Of a stretch of DNA of 64,000 nt, positions 13,523 through 28,684 are shown piece after piece. Each line of letters begins with the position of its first letter. Position 1 is the first letter of the stretch. Location of the stretch: the NCBI GenBank assembly GCA_018907035.1, contig JACCIC010000350.1, forward strand, positions 1-64,000, given 5' to 3'. Below the pieces are notes generated by a model, which worked only from the letters and a program-made list of their open reading frames with translations, made no database searches and had not been told where the DNA came from. A program made the position numbers and the translations under genes. The DNA is from Sycobia sp. Sy_11. Its lineage: Eukaryota > Arthropoda > Insecta > Hymenoptera > Epichrysomallidae.

Positions 13523-15284
13523 CATACATACACACACAAACATAATTGGAATTCGGAAAGGGTAATATCCTACGGTTTGTGTTAATGTTAGAAGATTTGT
13601 TGATTTCTTACTTTTATATCATCTCGACATTTCTTTGAATTTAAAATTTATTTAAAACTTAAACGAAAGTGTATAATGTTTTATTATAAAAAATGCAGAA
13701 GAAAATAAATTATTGAACTATTGTTGGTGAATGAAAATTAAATGAATGTAATTAGTAGTTTTTAACAATAAATGGAGATTTAAACAAATTATAACCTTCC
13801 TTTTTTCATAATTTTAAATCTACGTCATTAAAAGACAAGTACTATTGATTTTCAATATAGTCTTTTTATAAGACAGAAAAATAACACTGAAAAACATATT
13901 TATTTTTAGAATTTAAACGATTTTATTAGAATTCTGAATGTAAAATTATATTTACATCATTCTTGCACTATATAAATTTGAAATCTAAACAGTATTTGAT
14001 AAATTATGTACATCATCAATGTACAATAAAAATTTGCTACAATAAAAATGGATATCTGTAAAATCCACGGACGACTGGTACCAAATTTTCGAATCTACGT
14101 TGATATTTTCCTTGATATATATAGGATATATATGAGGAAAATTAAACATTTTAAGTATATTTGTAATGTAGAATTTGATGTGATAAAAAAAAACTAACTG
14201 CAAATATGCAAAATAATCTCCGATCACTTGTTTGCATTCATGATCTGATCCTGAGCATTTAAATTTTAAAATCATCTATTTTACTCTATACAGACATTTT
14301 TAATAACGAAATAATTTTGAAATAAAATATTGTTTGTTTATTTGCAATGGATCTTTCGTGTGTTTAATTTTGAAGTCGAAAAAATATTAAGGGGATTGAA
14401 TTGAAAAATATGTAGGAATTCACAAAAATGTTTGATGAAAAAGTCGACGGATGATCGTAGAAAATCTATATTTTTTCCAGGCTACGTTTTGTATCACGAA
14501 ATTTTTTAACCTGGCATGATTTTAATCGCTATTTATAGATATCTGCGGCATTAGCGAATGAAGTCCGAGTAAAGTCGGCCCCGCGTACGCGTACATGGAA
14601 TTGTCCACATATACGCGCCAACTTGTGTGCGTATTACACAGGAATGCTTTGAAAATCACGAAGCCATTAAATAGCCAAGCGAGTTCGATAATTATAACTG
14701 TGTGTAAAGTCAAGTACGACTTCATGCCTGGACGAAGGATACTTTAATAACTCATCAGTGAAGCGCTTATCAGAAAAAAATATCAAATAAAAAAGTCGCA
14801 GGAGACGAGTCAGTGTACCTGATAGTGATATCGTCCTTGATCTTGATCTTGATCTTCATATTCCAGGCCGGTTCAAGGTCCACCTCGTTTCTGACCTCGG
14901 ATTCGGAAAATTCAAAGTACATTTATGTTGAAATTCGCAAATGTACATGTTCCATTCGCAGTTATTGTCGATTACAGGCAAATCGATTATGATTAAAAAA
15001 AAAAAAAAAAAAATTACGCATTGTCCGACACTGCGAGTGCCTTCTGTCTTTTTCTTATGTAAAAAAAATTCTACAATAACGTTGGAAATTCTACGATTCT
15101 ATAAAATCCCGGCTACGTTCCATCATCTGCTCATCTCGCAATAGTTAAAAAATAATTAATCATTTCCGTCCACGCTCTTTTTGTATTATATATTACACAT
15201 AAGTAGCATTAGAACAAAAATTCTCTTAAAGTACAAGTTTATAGTCCTGCGTAGGCATGTAAATAGAGGCTCGGCTGGTACCGA

Positions 15285-15318
<34 letters not shown>

Positions 15319-16200
15319 AGCGCATTTCCGATCGAAGATCGCGTGACAAGGTAATTCGATAATTAAATCGGGTCAACGGGCCACGGAGTGTAAAGGTTCT
15401 CTCGGCGTACGATTACGCGCCGCCGTGATCTTGGCACGTGGCCTCCCGCTTTTAATCGACGATCCGTGAACTCCGATCTTGATTGATTTACGCGAGTCGA
15501 CGATCTCTATGCCTGTATAGGCAAATGATTCTTCGATATTGCTCGACGTTCGCGGCGCTCCATAGACCCAATATCTATATACGGTCGATTCGAAAATCCA
15601 CCTGTCGGGATCAGCGAAGGGATACAGCGTATCATCCCCGTCGGTCGACGTGATAATCGACGCGTGATAGCGATCCGCGGCAAGGGGCACCGTTGGCGAA
15701 AAAAAAAAAAAAGAAAAGAAAAAGAGAAGAGAGAAAAGAAGAAGAGGCAACGACCTCGCGCGTACGGCCTCGTCGCAAGGACGCAGAGATGGATGTTCTA
15801 TCGCTGACGAAGAAAAGAAAAATAGGAATCTTTGCTCGCCGAGAAAACGATTGGATAGTTTATACCGTAGGTGATCTTGCTCAGGGGGAAATCGTCCCTC
15901 GGCCGAGTCGATGCCACGCGGTCTTTTTTTTTTTTTTTTTTTTTTTTTTTGCTTTAGAATTATTAATTAACGATTTTTCTAACCTTCTCGGACTATTTTT
16001 TTCCCCGATCGCGAAGAATTTGCCGGCTGGGGAAACTGCGCGAGGAGTAGAGAATTTAAAGTGACGCGTTCAAACAGTGGCAGAAAATCGAAAGGGATAC
16101 TGTAATTGCTAAAGCATTACGAAGATAATCAGAGAGAGAGAAGAGAGAGAATTAGAATTTTTTAGAATTAGAATTTTATTTATTAGAGCCTAAGAACTTG
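10501..16200. other. Gene-free stretch with TA arrays and homopolymers
   Basis: No gene is supported. TA arrays lie at about 10750-10791, 11008-11050, 11597-11639, 12970-13014, 13252-13292 and 13472-13518. Poly-A lies at about 14997-15013 and 15285-15316, and poly-T at about 15924-15950. A 125-codon minus-strand frame at 15373-15750 begins in a homopolymer and matches no family I recognise. A possible small exon on the minus strand at 14819-14922 is listed under findings. Confidence 0.55.
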
Positions 16201-16215
16201 TGGTCCTTCATAGGC

Positions 16216-16262
<47 letters not shown>
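16216..16262. repeat. (GA)n microsatellite
   Basis: About 23 perfect AG/GA units with no TA partner. It is a homopurine tract, and shorter GA runs lie just upstream (about 16132-16149). Confidence 0.93.
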
Positions 16263-16263
<1 letters not shown>

Positions 16264-17351
16264 AATTCGGGAAAAACAAATTTTTTACACCAAACGCGCG
16301 TGTATGATGAAATAATTTTGTTTTCAATTTCAAATTTCGAAAAGTTCAGCTTCAGTGTTACTGAAAAAAAATTTTTATTTTATTATAAGCGCAGTTCGGA
16401 CGCGGCAACGTAAAATAAACAGTTTCCCATTTCATTTCAGATTATCGCATCGCTTTTTACAATAGCGATAAATAAAGTGTTTTGAACGATTTTCCGTAAT
16501 TTTTCCGTGAATTATCCGTGAAATTCGATATATTTTGTCGTCGCAACAGTTTTATTTCCAAATATTGCACGATTTTCGACGTATCGAGTTAGCGATCCAT
16601 CCTTTAGAGTTAATGATCAAAATCTATGTAGGAGGGCTGAAAATGTTATGATTTTTTTCAACAAACTGGCAAAAAGAAATTGTTATTACATTTTATAGAC
16701 CTTTACTCACATGTAATAATCCACGGTATATTTGGAATTCGGTTTTCAAACAGATCAGACACTTAAGTAGAGAAAGAGTTTTCAGAGTGTCTCAAAAACA
16801 CATAGACCTCGATTGTTCGCGAGCCTCTTAATTCGTATTTAGTTCAACAAGCAGCCGGGCTATCGTTAAAAAAATCAGCATCTGGATCGTAAATTCAAAG
16901 AAAAAAAATGTCTCACAGCGACGTATTTGCGCTTAAATTATTTATAAGATAAAGTATCACGTCGACCCTCTGACTTATCGATGGATTAAGCTTTTGTATT
17001 TAGTCGCATCTATTGATAATAATTTTACGATCGGTATCTCGAAAGTTTTTGATCCTCGTTCAAAATCGATATACATATATGTGTATATCGAGCATACGTA
17101 AACACTCTGAATTTCAATGAATTATTACAGCTTGGATATATTACATCATAATCTTATAGCAATTATAAATGTTAATTATACACACACACGCGCGCGCGCA
17201 AAATAAATATAGTACTGACATAATATTGAGTTCTTTAATAATCAATCATTCAAAGTTCGTATACGTGGAGCAATGTAATATGGATGAAGAAATTCAATGT
17301 GGCCCAATCGAGATGCTCCCAGAATGCCATTTCAATCATTCGTCGCGATCG

Positions 17352-17409
<58 letters not shown>

Positions 17410-17621
17410 TTATATATTATATATTCTCTGCAATAATCGATGGCCGTATTTCTTGCCCGCGCTTCTACCGGTGTTGCCGGAAAATCGACGTAATAAATTT
17501 TCTTTTTTTTTTTATAAATCCTTATCTATACTTATGTTACATTTTCGTGTGTTGAAACGAGCCGATCGAGGTCCTGCGATGGAGGCGCCTATGGAATTTT
17601 TTTAAGCGATCAATTGCACGC

Positions 17622-17631
<10 letters not shown>

Positions 17632-17691
<60 letters not shown>
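17632..17691. repeat. Long (TA)n microsatellite
   Basis: About 29 perfect TA units, led in by CATA units and followed by a short GA run. It is one of the longest TA arrays in the window. Confidence 0.93.
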
Positions 17692-17694
<3 letters not shown>

Positions 17695-18610
17695 AGAGAG
17701 AGAAACGATATCGTCGCGCTTTCACAAACACGCGCGTACACATGTACATACAATAATGCAATGGAGCGACAAATTCGGTAAAAGTTGCACACGCCGGCGA
17801 GCGAACGAGTGGTATTGTTGCGCGTCTACATTACGCACGTGCGGCTAATAAAATGCAAAACAGCAATGACAGACCTCGTGTCCCGAGGCCTGCTCACCCT
17901 TTACCCGTATTTCGACCCGCTCGGGATTTCGTTAATCGAACCGAATTTCACGGATGGACCAGGGAATGTGATGTAAATCGAAGGGCTTGTTTTTTTTTTT
18001 GCGTCTTTTTTGAGCCGCGTTTGTTTTTTTTTTAAGTGGATATAGATCAGATTCCGATCCTTTGACATGCGCGAAAGACCAGTTACTCCAAATCGCGAGC
18101 TTTCTTCTACGAAGATTCATCGTTCGAAATAATTTAACGAAAAGTATGGAATGAACAAGTGTACCGTTGGATCCGTCCTTCTGATTAAAAATTAGCCGAC
18201 AAAAAATTACGGCCCTTCTCAAGATCCTCGAACGAATGTAAACTATTTCTGCAATGTCTGCGTACATCTGCAAAAACAGCGGCAGTGTGTGTTTAAGGGT
18301 ACAAAATTTTATTTAACACTTATTTAGGGAATCCGAAGGAGAAATGTCGAGGTTTGTAACGGGTGCCAAGCGTATGGATGTGAAAGTTGAAATAAAGTGC
18401 ATTGTCCGCTACGCCTAGATTTGCCTTGCCCATTACACACATAAGATTCATTCTCATATATATGTGTGTGTGTGTGTGTGTAACTCGTGGTGAGACGATG
18501 GACGCATCTCTCGGTAATATCGATCACCCGTTATGTACACGTTATAAACGATCATGCACGCGTCGCGTTTCAGGAAATCCCCTCTCTAAACTTGTTCTGC
18601 TATATATGTA

Positions 18611-18654
<44 letters not shown>

Positions 18655-19728
18655 CATGCATATATTATAATTCAAACAAACGAGTAATCGAAATCGTGCA
18701 AAACAAATCGTGTTTCGATTTGTTTATAATAAATAATCAAGAAACGAAATCCTAGAAAAATATATAGAGCAATTATTGATAAAGGCGTAAAAAGACACCG
18801 ATATTAATACCCAATGCTATTGCTCGTATTGATACATCAATTATTAACGAACATCGTGCATTTGATTCTAATATTATGACAACAGTTACTTGTGTAGTAA
18901 AAAATTTATATGTGATATAAAAAAAAATGTTTTATTATTCCAGCTGTTACAGATAGAACTCTTTTTATTTCGCTAAAATACTCATGATAACTTCGCTATT
19001 TTTCATCCCTAATTTTCTGGATCCGTATGAAGATTATTTTACATAATTATAAAGATTTGTACATTCGTTATTTGGCGCATTCAGTTTAATCATACACCGC
19101 TACAATAGTTGTCATTCTCCAATTTTTATCTCGCGTAGTGATTTTCATTCGTACTTTGCGAAAGGCAACATAATTATCGAGAAACAATTGACGTTAAAAA
19201 TCCCACGCTCTTATATTCGAACGAAGGCAAACTACCAAGAGATAAAAGACGTGCGCGACATCGATAATTAGTTCTCCTACGCGCAGAGTCGTTACGAAGC
19301 CTAGAGGAGCATTAAGCGTAAAAAAAAAACACACATTCCATACCCCTCCCCCGCACATGTATGTATACTCAATGACTCGTGACAAAAAGGCGCGAATCCA
19401 GATCCATAAATGCAACGTTTAATCGCCAAAACGTTGTCGCCGTCGTTGTCGTCGTTCTTCTCGTCTGAAAAAAGCGCCCCTCCGGCGCTGCGCAGCCGCC
19501 AACTTTCACCGTGAAAACCGCGGCCTCGCCCGCACTGGAGCACCGCGCAATATAATATATAAGTCGCGAATCATCCTCCCTTATTATATATATATATACT
19601 GTGCGGTACGGAGATTCGCCGTGAGACTTGCAACGATGTAACACATTTTACAAACGAGTTTATAAGCGGCCAATTTCATATTATTGTGTGTGTGTGTGTG
19701 TGTGTACACAGGGAAATGATTTTTAATG

Positions 19729-19783
<55 letters not shown>

Positions 19784-20852
19784 AACTTGTATACTTTTCT
19801 AGATTGAGGAAAACATGATGCTAAAGTTTATGGTGGACTGTCAAAGTACTTTGTGGGATTTTTGTACTACTGATACAAATTTCTGAGTTCATTCAATGAT
19901 GATTAAATTACATAAATTGTACTGCCATTTCAATAAAAAAAAAAATATATATATATATCTCTCTAAATTTGTATGTTCAAAATTTATAAAGTCAATAAAG
20001 GGAACCAGATTTTAAAAAAAAATGTTTTTTATTAACGTAATAATATCAAATTAGTTGCGCTAGGACCAATCTTGCAAGACCGTTTTTAAACAAAAAACAC
20101 TTTCATGAGAAGACAGATAGCTGATATAAGAAATAAGACATATAGCAGATATAATAAGTGGAAAAGGAATGTTTTTTTTTTCAATTTAAAAATAAAGTAA
20201 ACAATTATAAATGTAAATTTTTTATTTTACAAAATTGATCTTTTGTCAGTGAGTAAGGAAAAAATGAATCATAAAAATTCGAATTTGGCTATAATGCGTT
20301 TCATAGTTTCATTGCTGCTCGTATAATCGAAAATTCTTCACTGAGACCAAGTTTTTTCTGCAAAAAGTCAATACATGTTCCGAGTCCTACATAGATTTCG
20401 CTAAAAATAATTTTGAGAATCAGAGAAGAGCGTACTATAGCGGGCAAGTCTGCCTCGAAAAAGAATGATGAATGAAAATATTGAACGCAAAAAGTAAAAG
20501 CCAAAAATTAATTTACTAATCGACCATTGGAATCTCAAGAAAATCTTCCAAATATCATGTTTGCGATGCCTTCGACGGAATAATCCGTCGAGGATAAATT
20601 GCGCGAGTAAAAAAGCGCCCAACTACCGAGACAGTGAGACGGGCGACGAGATTTTATGATTATTTATACGCTTATACGTTACGACGTGTTTATAATAATG
20701 TAAAATCTCATTGGCATCCGCATCGGCTCCGCGCGCTGGAATTTGAGGGATTCGAAAAATCATTACGTTATTAAATCAGGATGGCCGACAATAAAGCTGA
20801 CCGTCGCTTCCGCACTGGAAGTAATAAAATAATGCGTTATAAACGGAACGAG

Positions 20853-20912
<60 letters not shown>

Positions 20913-21973
20913 ACATGTATATATAATGTATACCTTAAAATGATTCCCGCGGGCATTAGAAAGTATCGGAGTCGGCGTAATGGCGCCGTAATAGAATTAA
21001 TTATTGTAAAGAAATTAAAATATCGTGAATCTTTTTCACCTGGTTTCACGTTAATGTCGATAATTTTTGTTTTTCTCCTCCTCCCTTTCCTTCTCCTTCG
21101 TAACGATGGACACGTTGTGCGCTAAAATTTACGGCGCGGAAATATAAATTACATTGTAAACGCCGTGCCGTAATATTTAAAACGCTCTTCCGATCCATTA
21201 TTGCACAAATAAAAGCATAAATTTATAAACTTTCCATCGGAATTGGCACTTTCTAAATCAATTACGGTATTTAGAAAAATCCAGTTTTATCGTTATATTA
21301 ACCGCGGTTAAATATAAAATTTCGTATACAGTCCACGAATGTAATTTTGTTTTTTTTTTTTCTTTTAAGCCGGCCAAATCGTTGGCCGATCCGCCTTTTC
21401 TATAGTCAAATAATTATACGGTTTCACGGATATTTTGTTGCTTTCGCAGCAATTCGTTATGTTCATTTTATTTCTCGCTTTAATGCACTGCTATCGCGTT
21501 GTTGTTGAGTTTTTAATTATTTAGAAAATCGTAACAAAGTTAGAATTTAATTTTGTGTACGCAAAAAGACCGTAATCGGAGCAGTACTATAATTACGAAT
21601 TGATTGTCTGATCAACGGGGATCGTAAAATCATCATTATGATATGTAATTATTTGTATATTATTTTTATGAAAGCACCTGAAGAGGTCCACGATACCTGT
21701 CGACAAAACGTTGTAAAATAAAAACACTTTGAGTTTTTTATCAGCCCAAACTTGATCGAAATAATTATATTTATATACATATAAAATCATCTTTAGTTTT
21801 ATCGAAAAAAATCAAAATGCTTAGCGGAAGAATCCCCAAAATTGAATAATCAATTCCTTTATATACATATCTCTACGTGTTCGAATCTATGTTTGTAAAT
21901 TAAGGAGAGAGCCAGTGTTTCCAAGTAACAAAATTTTAGCAATTAATCGCTCGTTATGTATATAAACATGCCA

Positions 21974-22019
<46 letters not shown>

Positions 22020-22140
22020 CTTCTTCGCGATCATTTAATATGGATGAGTTATTATTCCGATTGCACAATGCGCCTGTATTATTATATTAATTGACTAAAG
22101 TCGCCTGCCGGTGGCGCGTCATTAATAGTTGCGTGAACAG

Positions 22141-22199
<59 letters not shown>

Positions 22200-22353
22200 C
22201 AGTTTATGCGGTTTTTAGCGACGTCTCGTCGGAACAGCAAAAACCGCTAAATCTGTGAAAGGCTCGTCTTGAGCGCTACCTAGCGAAGCTTGATTAATAA
22301 ATTAATGAAATCTCGATGAGCACCGCTAACGCAACACTTTACTATATACATAC

Positions 22354-22406
<53 letters not shown>

Positions 22407-22962
22407 AATTAATAATGATTTATGGGCATAAGTGGCGAGATTGTTTTATTTATATAATAGCTGCAGTTAATAAACATAATTAAACATTGTAACTAGCTAC
22501 ATATTTGGATGTTGTGTAAATAACGTAAAAATTTGTTTCTATAATCAAATTGTAGAATTTGCTAATGGTCTTGCATTCTCCATCTGTAAAATTACAAAAT
22601 CTCACCAATAACAAATGAGAGATCAAGAAAACCACCACTTGAATAAATATTGAAAACATACAACTTTTTTTATCTCAATTTTACATGATGTTATATAATG
22701 ATATTGTACAGTCAAGAACTGATGATTATAGATAACGAGCCCATTGTACGTTGATATATGTAAATAACTATTTTGGTATTCACCTCCGTTCAAAGTCTTA
22801 AATCTATTGTTAGTTTGGAGTACATCTTAATTGAAGTTTATTCAAATTTGAAATTCCTTTCTATATTGTCATACGTTTTTTTATTCTGTACAACAATGAA
22901 ACATGTGTATGGTATTTTTGTACATCTATATCTACCATTTGAGATATAAGATATATATGCGA

Positions 22963-23009
<47 letters not shown>

Positions 23010-23835
23010 ATAGTATATATATATGTAATAGTATGTGTGTTGTTATTTGATCAACTCGAGCTGCAAGTACTGTTAGAAGCACTAAATGTTTTTAAAGTCT
23101 TTAGCTGTGACATTAAGCGAGCATTTAATTTTTATTTACACAAGACAATAATTAATTTTTAATAAATTTTTCGCTCTTTTAAAAGCTGCTAATGTACACG
23201 AATGATATATACTTTATCGAATGTCGCACAATGATCGATGACATTATAACGTTTCTTCCAAAACGACAATGTCTTTGTACAATCAATATGCGTGACTTAA
23301 ACAATTAAATCGGCGGACCTCGATTATACGTCAAACGAAAGGCTAACTCTGTTATAGATACTTAATAATTGTAGTCGATGTAAGAAATCGGGTCAGATTT
23401 AATGGCGCGTGCATGTTAGAATTTTCCTCTAACACAATAAAATCGTACGAAACTAGATACGAACGCGTAAACGTCGAAAAAGTCGAAAAATAAAAAAAAA
23501 AAAAAAACAAACGAGATCTTGATCGATGCAGTCGTTAAAATTATAACCGATTTTCATTCGATGATTCAATTTTTAGAATTTTCAGAATAAAACATTTCTA
23601 AACATTGGTCGCGTTCGTGAGAATTTTCGTGGGTACGGAACAAAAGAGCGGGGTTTTTTTTTTGCGCGGCGCGGTTCTGTAATTTTGCCCCCCGAAAACT
23701 GATCGCAACTGCCCAGCCAAGGCTACGATCCAGGGAGACGTCGTTAAGCTGTGAATTTGAATTTGTCAATTAAGAGTGAAGTATAAATTAATATAACACG
23801 TATCTTAAGATAAGATATATATCTTATATATCTAT

Positions 23836-23836
23836 A

Positions 23837-23867
<31 letters not shown>

Positions 23868-23868
23868 A
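23836..23868. repeat. (TATC)n tetranucleotide repeat
   Basis: About eight tandem TATC units inside a wider TA/TATC-rich segment (23810-23900), followed by a short GA run. Confidence 0.9.
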
Positions 23869-24050
23869 GACATGTATATATAATAAGAGAGAGAGAGAGA
23901 TTATCATAAATACTATTACAATTGCTTACAGAAAGTAGTAAATAAAACGATATGCAGAAACGATTAGGGGCGGAAATTCTTCGAAACAAGCATTTTTTCA
24001 ATTTCCAAAGACTTTGCGATATTTGAACTTACGTCGTGCGCGTTCCTTTT

Positions 24051-24053
<3 letters not shown>

Positions 24054-24141
<88 letters not shown>
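24054..24141. repeat. Compound (TA)n(GA)n microsatellite
   Basis: About 26 TA units pass directly into about 18 GA units. It has the same order and strand as the compounds at 285 and 28972. Confidence 0.93.
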
Positions 24142-24142
<1 letters not shown>

Positions 24143-24775
24143 ATTTTTCTGCTTAAACGAAAATGCAGTTTTTTATTATCTTAAAACATAATATATTATA
24201 TATGTAGCAAATAACTTATCGTCACTCTAAGCATTTTTTTCTACTTAAAGCACATATAACTTAGAAATACGTTATGCAATAATCTATATGAGTGGTACAT
24301 AGTATATAATAATTGTACTATTGAAAATCGACTCAAAAAATTGAAATACCAGTAAATGTCGATCGTTATTGTCATTTTCATCTAAAAACGCATTTTGTTA
24401 ATTATCTTCATTACCTGTTACGTCCATTATGATGAAATATTGTGCGCGCACGCGCGTGTGTGTGTGCACGTGTGAATGCACCATTTAATGATAATATATT
24501 TGTAAATAATACGCCCAGAAAACATTTTTCCGGTGAAACTTTCTAACGCCCTATATGTAATTTGATCACAAATTGTAAAAATAAAAAAAAATAACAACAG
24601 TTTCTACTGAAGTTTGCATAATGTTAATGGAATATAATTTGAAAGACTCGCTAATAAAATGTCCCAGAAACAGGATAATTTTTTTATGGATTTTTACAAC
24701 CGATGATGAGAACTATAGCGGGTACGATCGTGCGTATAATAAACAAAGGATATTATTACTATATTGCATAATTCG

Positions 24776-24824
<49 letters not shown>

Positions 24825-24938
24825 AAAAAAGTCATATGAAAAGGTAACCTAATTTCTTTTACACCGGACGATACATCGTCGAATTTTTATAAGGTTCGTT
24901 TCAACAATTACTGATGTATATTTAAACACGGAGGGACA

Positions 24939-24987
<49 letters not shown>

Positions 24988-25087
24988 AGAATTATTGTTG
25001 CCATTGCATGCCACGACTGGAAGGTCGCTGTGGAACTATACACCGCGATATGCACTGTTACGTTTTGATGGAATATTCGACCTTCCA

Positions 25088-25089
<2 letters not shown>

Positions 25090-25118
<29 letters not shown>
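25090..25118. repeat. (CA)n microsatellite
   Basis: About 14 perfect CA units. Confidence 0.9.
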
Positions 25119-25120
<2 letters not shown>

Positions 25121-26106
25121 ACAGAAGCTGTAGCCGCAAAGGACGCGGGACGCGCAATAAATCTCGGGTCTGACCGATCTCAGCTTCATTGCGCGCATCT
25201 TGCGCCTGAATAAAATTGCACCTCGGCGCGGGTTCGCTTTATGGCGCAGCGTCCCGACGTGGCCCTCGCTTCGCGTTCGCAGCGTCGACAGAAGACCGTG
25301 CGCACCGCGAAGTCGCTTACTCATACACGGGGTGGGCCATTTTTCATTTTTTCATTTTTTTTTTTTTTTTTTGTTTTTTTTTTTGTACAGAAACCACGAT
25401 TTTTGGCCTAGGCTTTGATTAATGGGAAAAATTTTACGTAAACACGGCGAAGTGCAACGACGAATGAGTTACTGCCATTTACAGTATGGTTCATTCGAAA
25501 TAAATAACAAAAAAAGAAACCTTCGTATTTACGAGCATGGTTGAACTGCGCGAGTCAGTGAATCCCTGTGAAGAAAACAAACGACTCCGATCATCCGACA
25601 GCGTTAAAATTTGACACATCCGCGGTCAAAGTTCGTGACGTAGAATCGAACATTTAATCCTGCATTGCCCCGAACGACATTCGCTTAAAATCATTTCTCT
25701 CTGCGTTAATTTTTTTTTCTTTTTTTTTTACATCGATCGTCAACTTGTAGGGATATTCTCATACGGCGATCGAAAGCACCCATCCTGTATAACAATATTT
25801 ACACTTGCGCAATAACCGAAGACGTTTTTGATTAATTAAACAGAAAAGAAAATTAAAAAAAAAAGAAGAAAGAAGAAGAAGAAGAGAATCCTCGTTATAA
25901 AATGGATCCCGAATCGCTGTTGCAGCCTTAATTTTTGATGGTATATTAAAAGAATACGTATACAAACAAGAAGATAATCAGCGAGTAGCCACACAGCGAA
26001 ACGAATTCCATTTAGCGCGGGACGTACTACATGTATGTATATGTAATTTATTTGACGCGCGTGTAATATATAGGCGTTTCAAACTTACGTAATTCTTAAT
26101 TCAACT

Positions 26107-26150
<44 letters not shown>

Positions 26151-28292
26151 ATGTCGAGCTTCTCGTCTGACTATATAAAGCCCGAAAAGGGTGACTCTTT
26201 TAAAGAGCGGCCATTCGTAAACCCTAAATCAAGATAAATGATAAAATAAAGAGGTGGGAGGGGGGGGGAAGACCGCTTCAGCAGTGATATACGAGGCTGT
26301 AATTTGTCGCGCGCGTCAAGCGGCAAGATTGAATGGCCTGCATTTTTACTACGCAAATTTCCCTAATTGTCGTATATTATTTTTTCTAATAAATATAACT
26401 ATATCGCGTGCAAACCAAAAACTCGTGATCTAAAATTTATATATACGTCGGTCAATCTCTGTAAATAATATATATATAGGATGCTCGGACGCCCGTGATA
26501 GAAATTGCATTCCCTAGCGCGAATTCCACTTGGCTGACTTGCATCCCGTTTATAGCTATGTAGAATAGACTCTTCTGGACAATTGGCACATGAATCATTG
26601 TGTATGTCGGTGAAAAAAAAAAAAAGAAAAAAAAACACAACGGAAGTTAAGAAAACTTTAAAGCTCGGACGATTAACAAATTATTATAATTATCCGACTC
26701 TATCTAATTACTATGTATATTGTCCAATTACACTAAATATTAGGTGGAAACAAATTTAATTCTTAGTACATGGCAGCTCCCGCCGATTGCCAGTCGAATG
26801 TAAAATAATATTGAGAAACAAACGGCGAGTATTGCGCTTATATGTGCGAGGAGGAGAATGGAAAAATTTTTGTACGGGCTAGAGACGCAAGATTTTTTAG
26901 AAGCTCGTATATTGTCTGGATTGAATTTCTTTTCAATCAATATATACGTCTTGTCATCGTTAAACAGTTATATACATAATATTTTTGTCCCAATGAAGCA
27001 AAATACAATAGCATTCAACAACTACGGTCATGCAGAAATTACCGATTACAGACTTTCAATCGGTAATGCGAATAGAACAGTCGAACGATTAGCCTCTTTG
27101 AAAATCTTTAATGGCAAAATAGTTCGTCTACAACTAACGCAAAATAAAAAACTATTTCGACGTCTCTGCCTCGATACCAAGGGATATTTGTACAAAAAAA
27201 AAAAAAAAACAGCCACGTGAGATATCGGTAACTAAATTTATTCCCAAACACGAATCCCGCAACGCACTAGAACTTTTAGCGCTTTCCAATTCTCAAAGTC
27301 TGCACTTTATACACGTCTCTTCGAAAATCGACGCATCTTTCCGAAACGAGCCGACTTTTAGCTCCGAATTCTACGGGGTAATCAAGTTGCGAGGAAAAAA
27401 ACATTTTAACGAATCCAATTGACGTTCGGTCAATTTTACATACTTCGCGCAGTTATTGGTATACGTAAAGTGGATAAACTCGGCGGCCAGAGCTACTTGA
27501 ACTGACAGAAAGTCAGAAAACGCGGGGACGAAAGATTTGGTTGAACTTTTTTTTTCTGCTCAACATTAATTTCATTCCTTCTTCGAAAACGGGGCTAAAA
27601 GTATACGGATTTCGAGTAAAACAGAAAACAAAAAATTATTCGACAATTCTTAATAGCCCGGGAGTAATGTCGCAATTGTGTAAATATAGAAGAAAGTGAC
27701 GTATAGCGTTGAGATTACAATGGGAGCGAGAGAACCTCCGCTCTCGGAGCATTATGGGGTGTTTTCTATAGGCGTATTCATATGGTTATCTCGCTCAAAC
27801 TCGACCAAATTCCTGAAGCGAACCGCAATAATCAGCGATTATCTCCCCTTGTTAGTTTATGTATCAATATGCGCTCCTGAAAAATTATGCACAGAAACGT
27901 ATAATACTTATTACATACTGAAAATATAAATCAATGATAGTGATCGTAGCGCTACAGAGCACCCAGACCCCAAATTAGCGCTGCATATAAGAGAGGATCC
28001 GGCTCAAGGTGAAGATCGGCGTTGTGTCCGCTCAAGATTCTTATATATATATATTTGTATAAGAGCATAATAGCGTAATAATAATGTCCCCCTCAAAATT
28101 CCCCATTACATAAGCGCGCGAGAGCCAAATTATATACTCGTTTTATGGCCTATATATATATATATATCGAGAACGTTCTCCTAAAAGACCCACACATTGA
28201 AAACGCTGGGAAAAATGCCCACAGTTACTGACTCATTTTTCCGCGTAATATTCCAGTTCTGCCTCCTGCTGCCGCACGATCCGATCGCGCGG

Positions 28293-28293
<1 letters not shown>

Positions 28294-28349
<56 letters not shown>
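28294..28349. repeat. Long (TA)n microsatellite
   Basis: About 27 perfect TA units. Three more long TA arrays follow within 700 bp (28528, 28631 and 28972). Confidence 0.93.
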
Positions 28350-28352
<3 letters not shown>

Positions 28353-28525
28353 AAGAACCGAGCCCATATGAAATCGGCAATACGCGACGAGAACTTCCTA
28401 TACATACTTTACACACGCATGCATCTATACGCATAGATTTATATGCGCGATAGACGAAACTATAAACTGGCGCAAGAACGAAAAAAAAATGGCTCCGCGA
28501 TGATTTCATCGGCGATATTATAAAA

Positions 28526-28569
<44 letters not shown>

Positions 28570-28629
28570 GTGAAAACCAGCCCAATCTACATCTCGCAAG
28601 CCGCACGAGAGTTGCGTGATTTTCTTAAA

Positions 28630-28684
<55 letters not shown>

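Larger units (their letters stand above)
16201..22000. other. Gene-free stretch with TA and GA arrays
   Basis: No gene is supported. It contains a perfect GA array (16216-16262) and TA arrays at about 17358-17407, 17632-17691, 18619-18651, 19731-19781, 20858-20900 and 21974-22018. The remaining sequence is AT-rich and unique by eye. Confidence 0.6.

Noticed and set aside
15373..15750. 125-codon minus-strand frame with a signal-peptide-like start
   Set aside because: The hydrophobic start is a translated T-rich tract, nothing downstream matches a family, and an overlapping plus-strand frame is also open.
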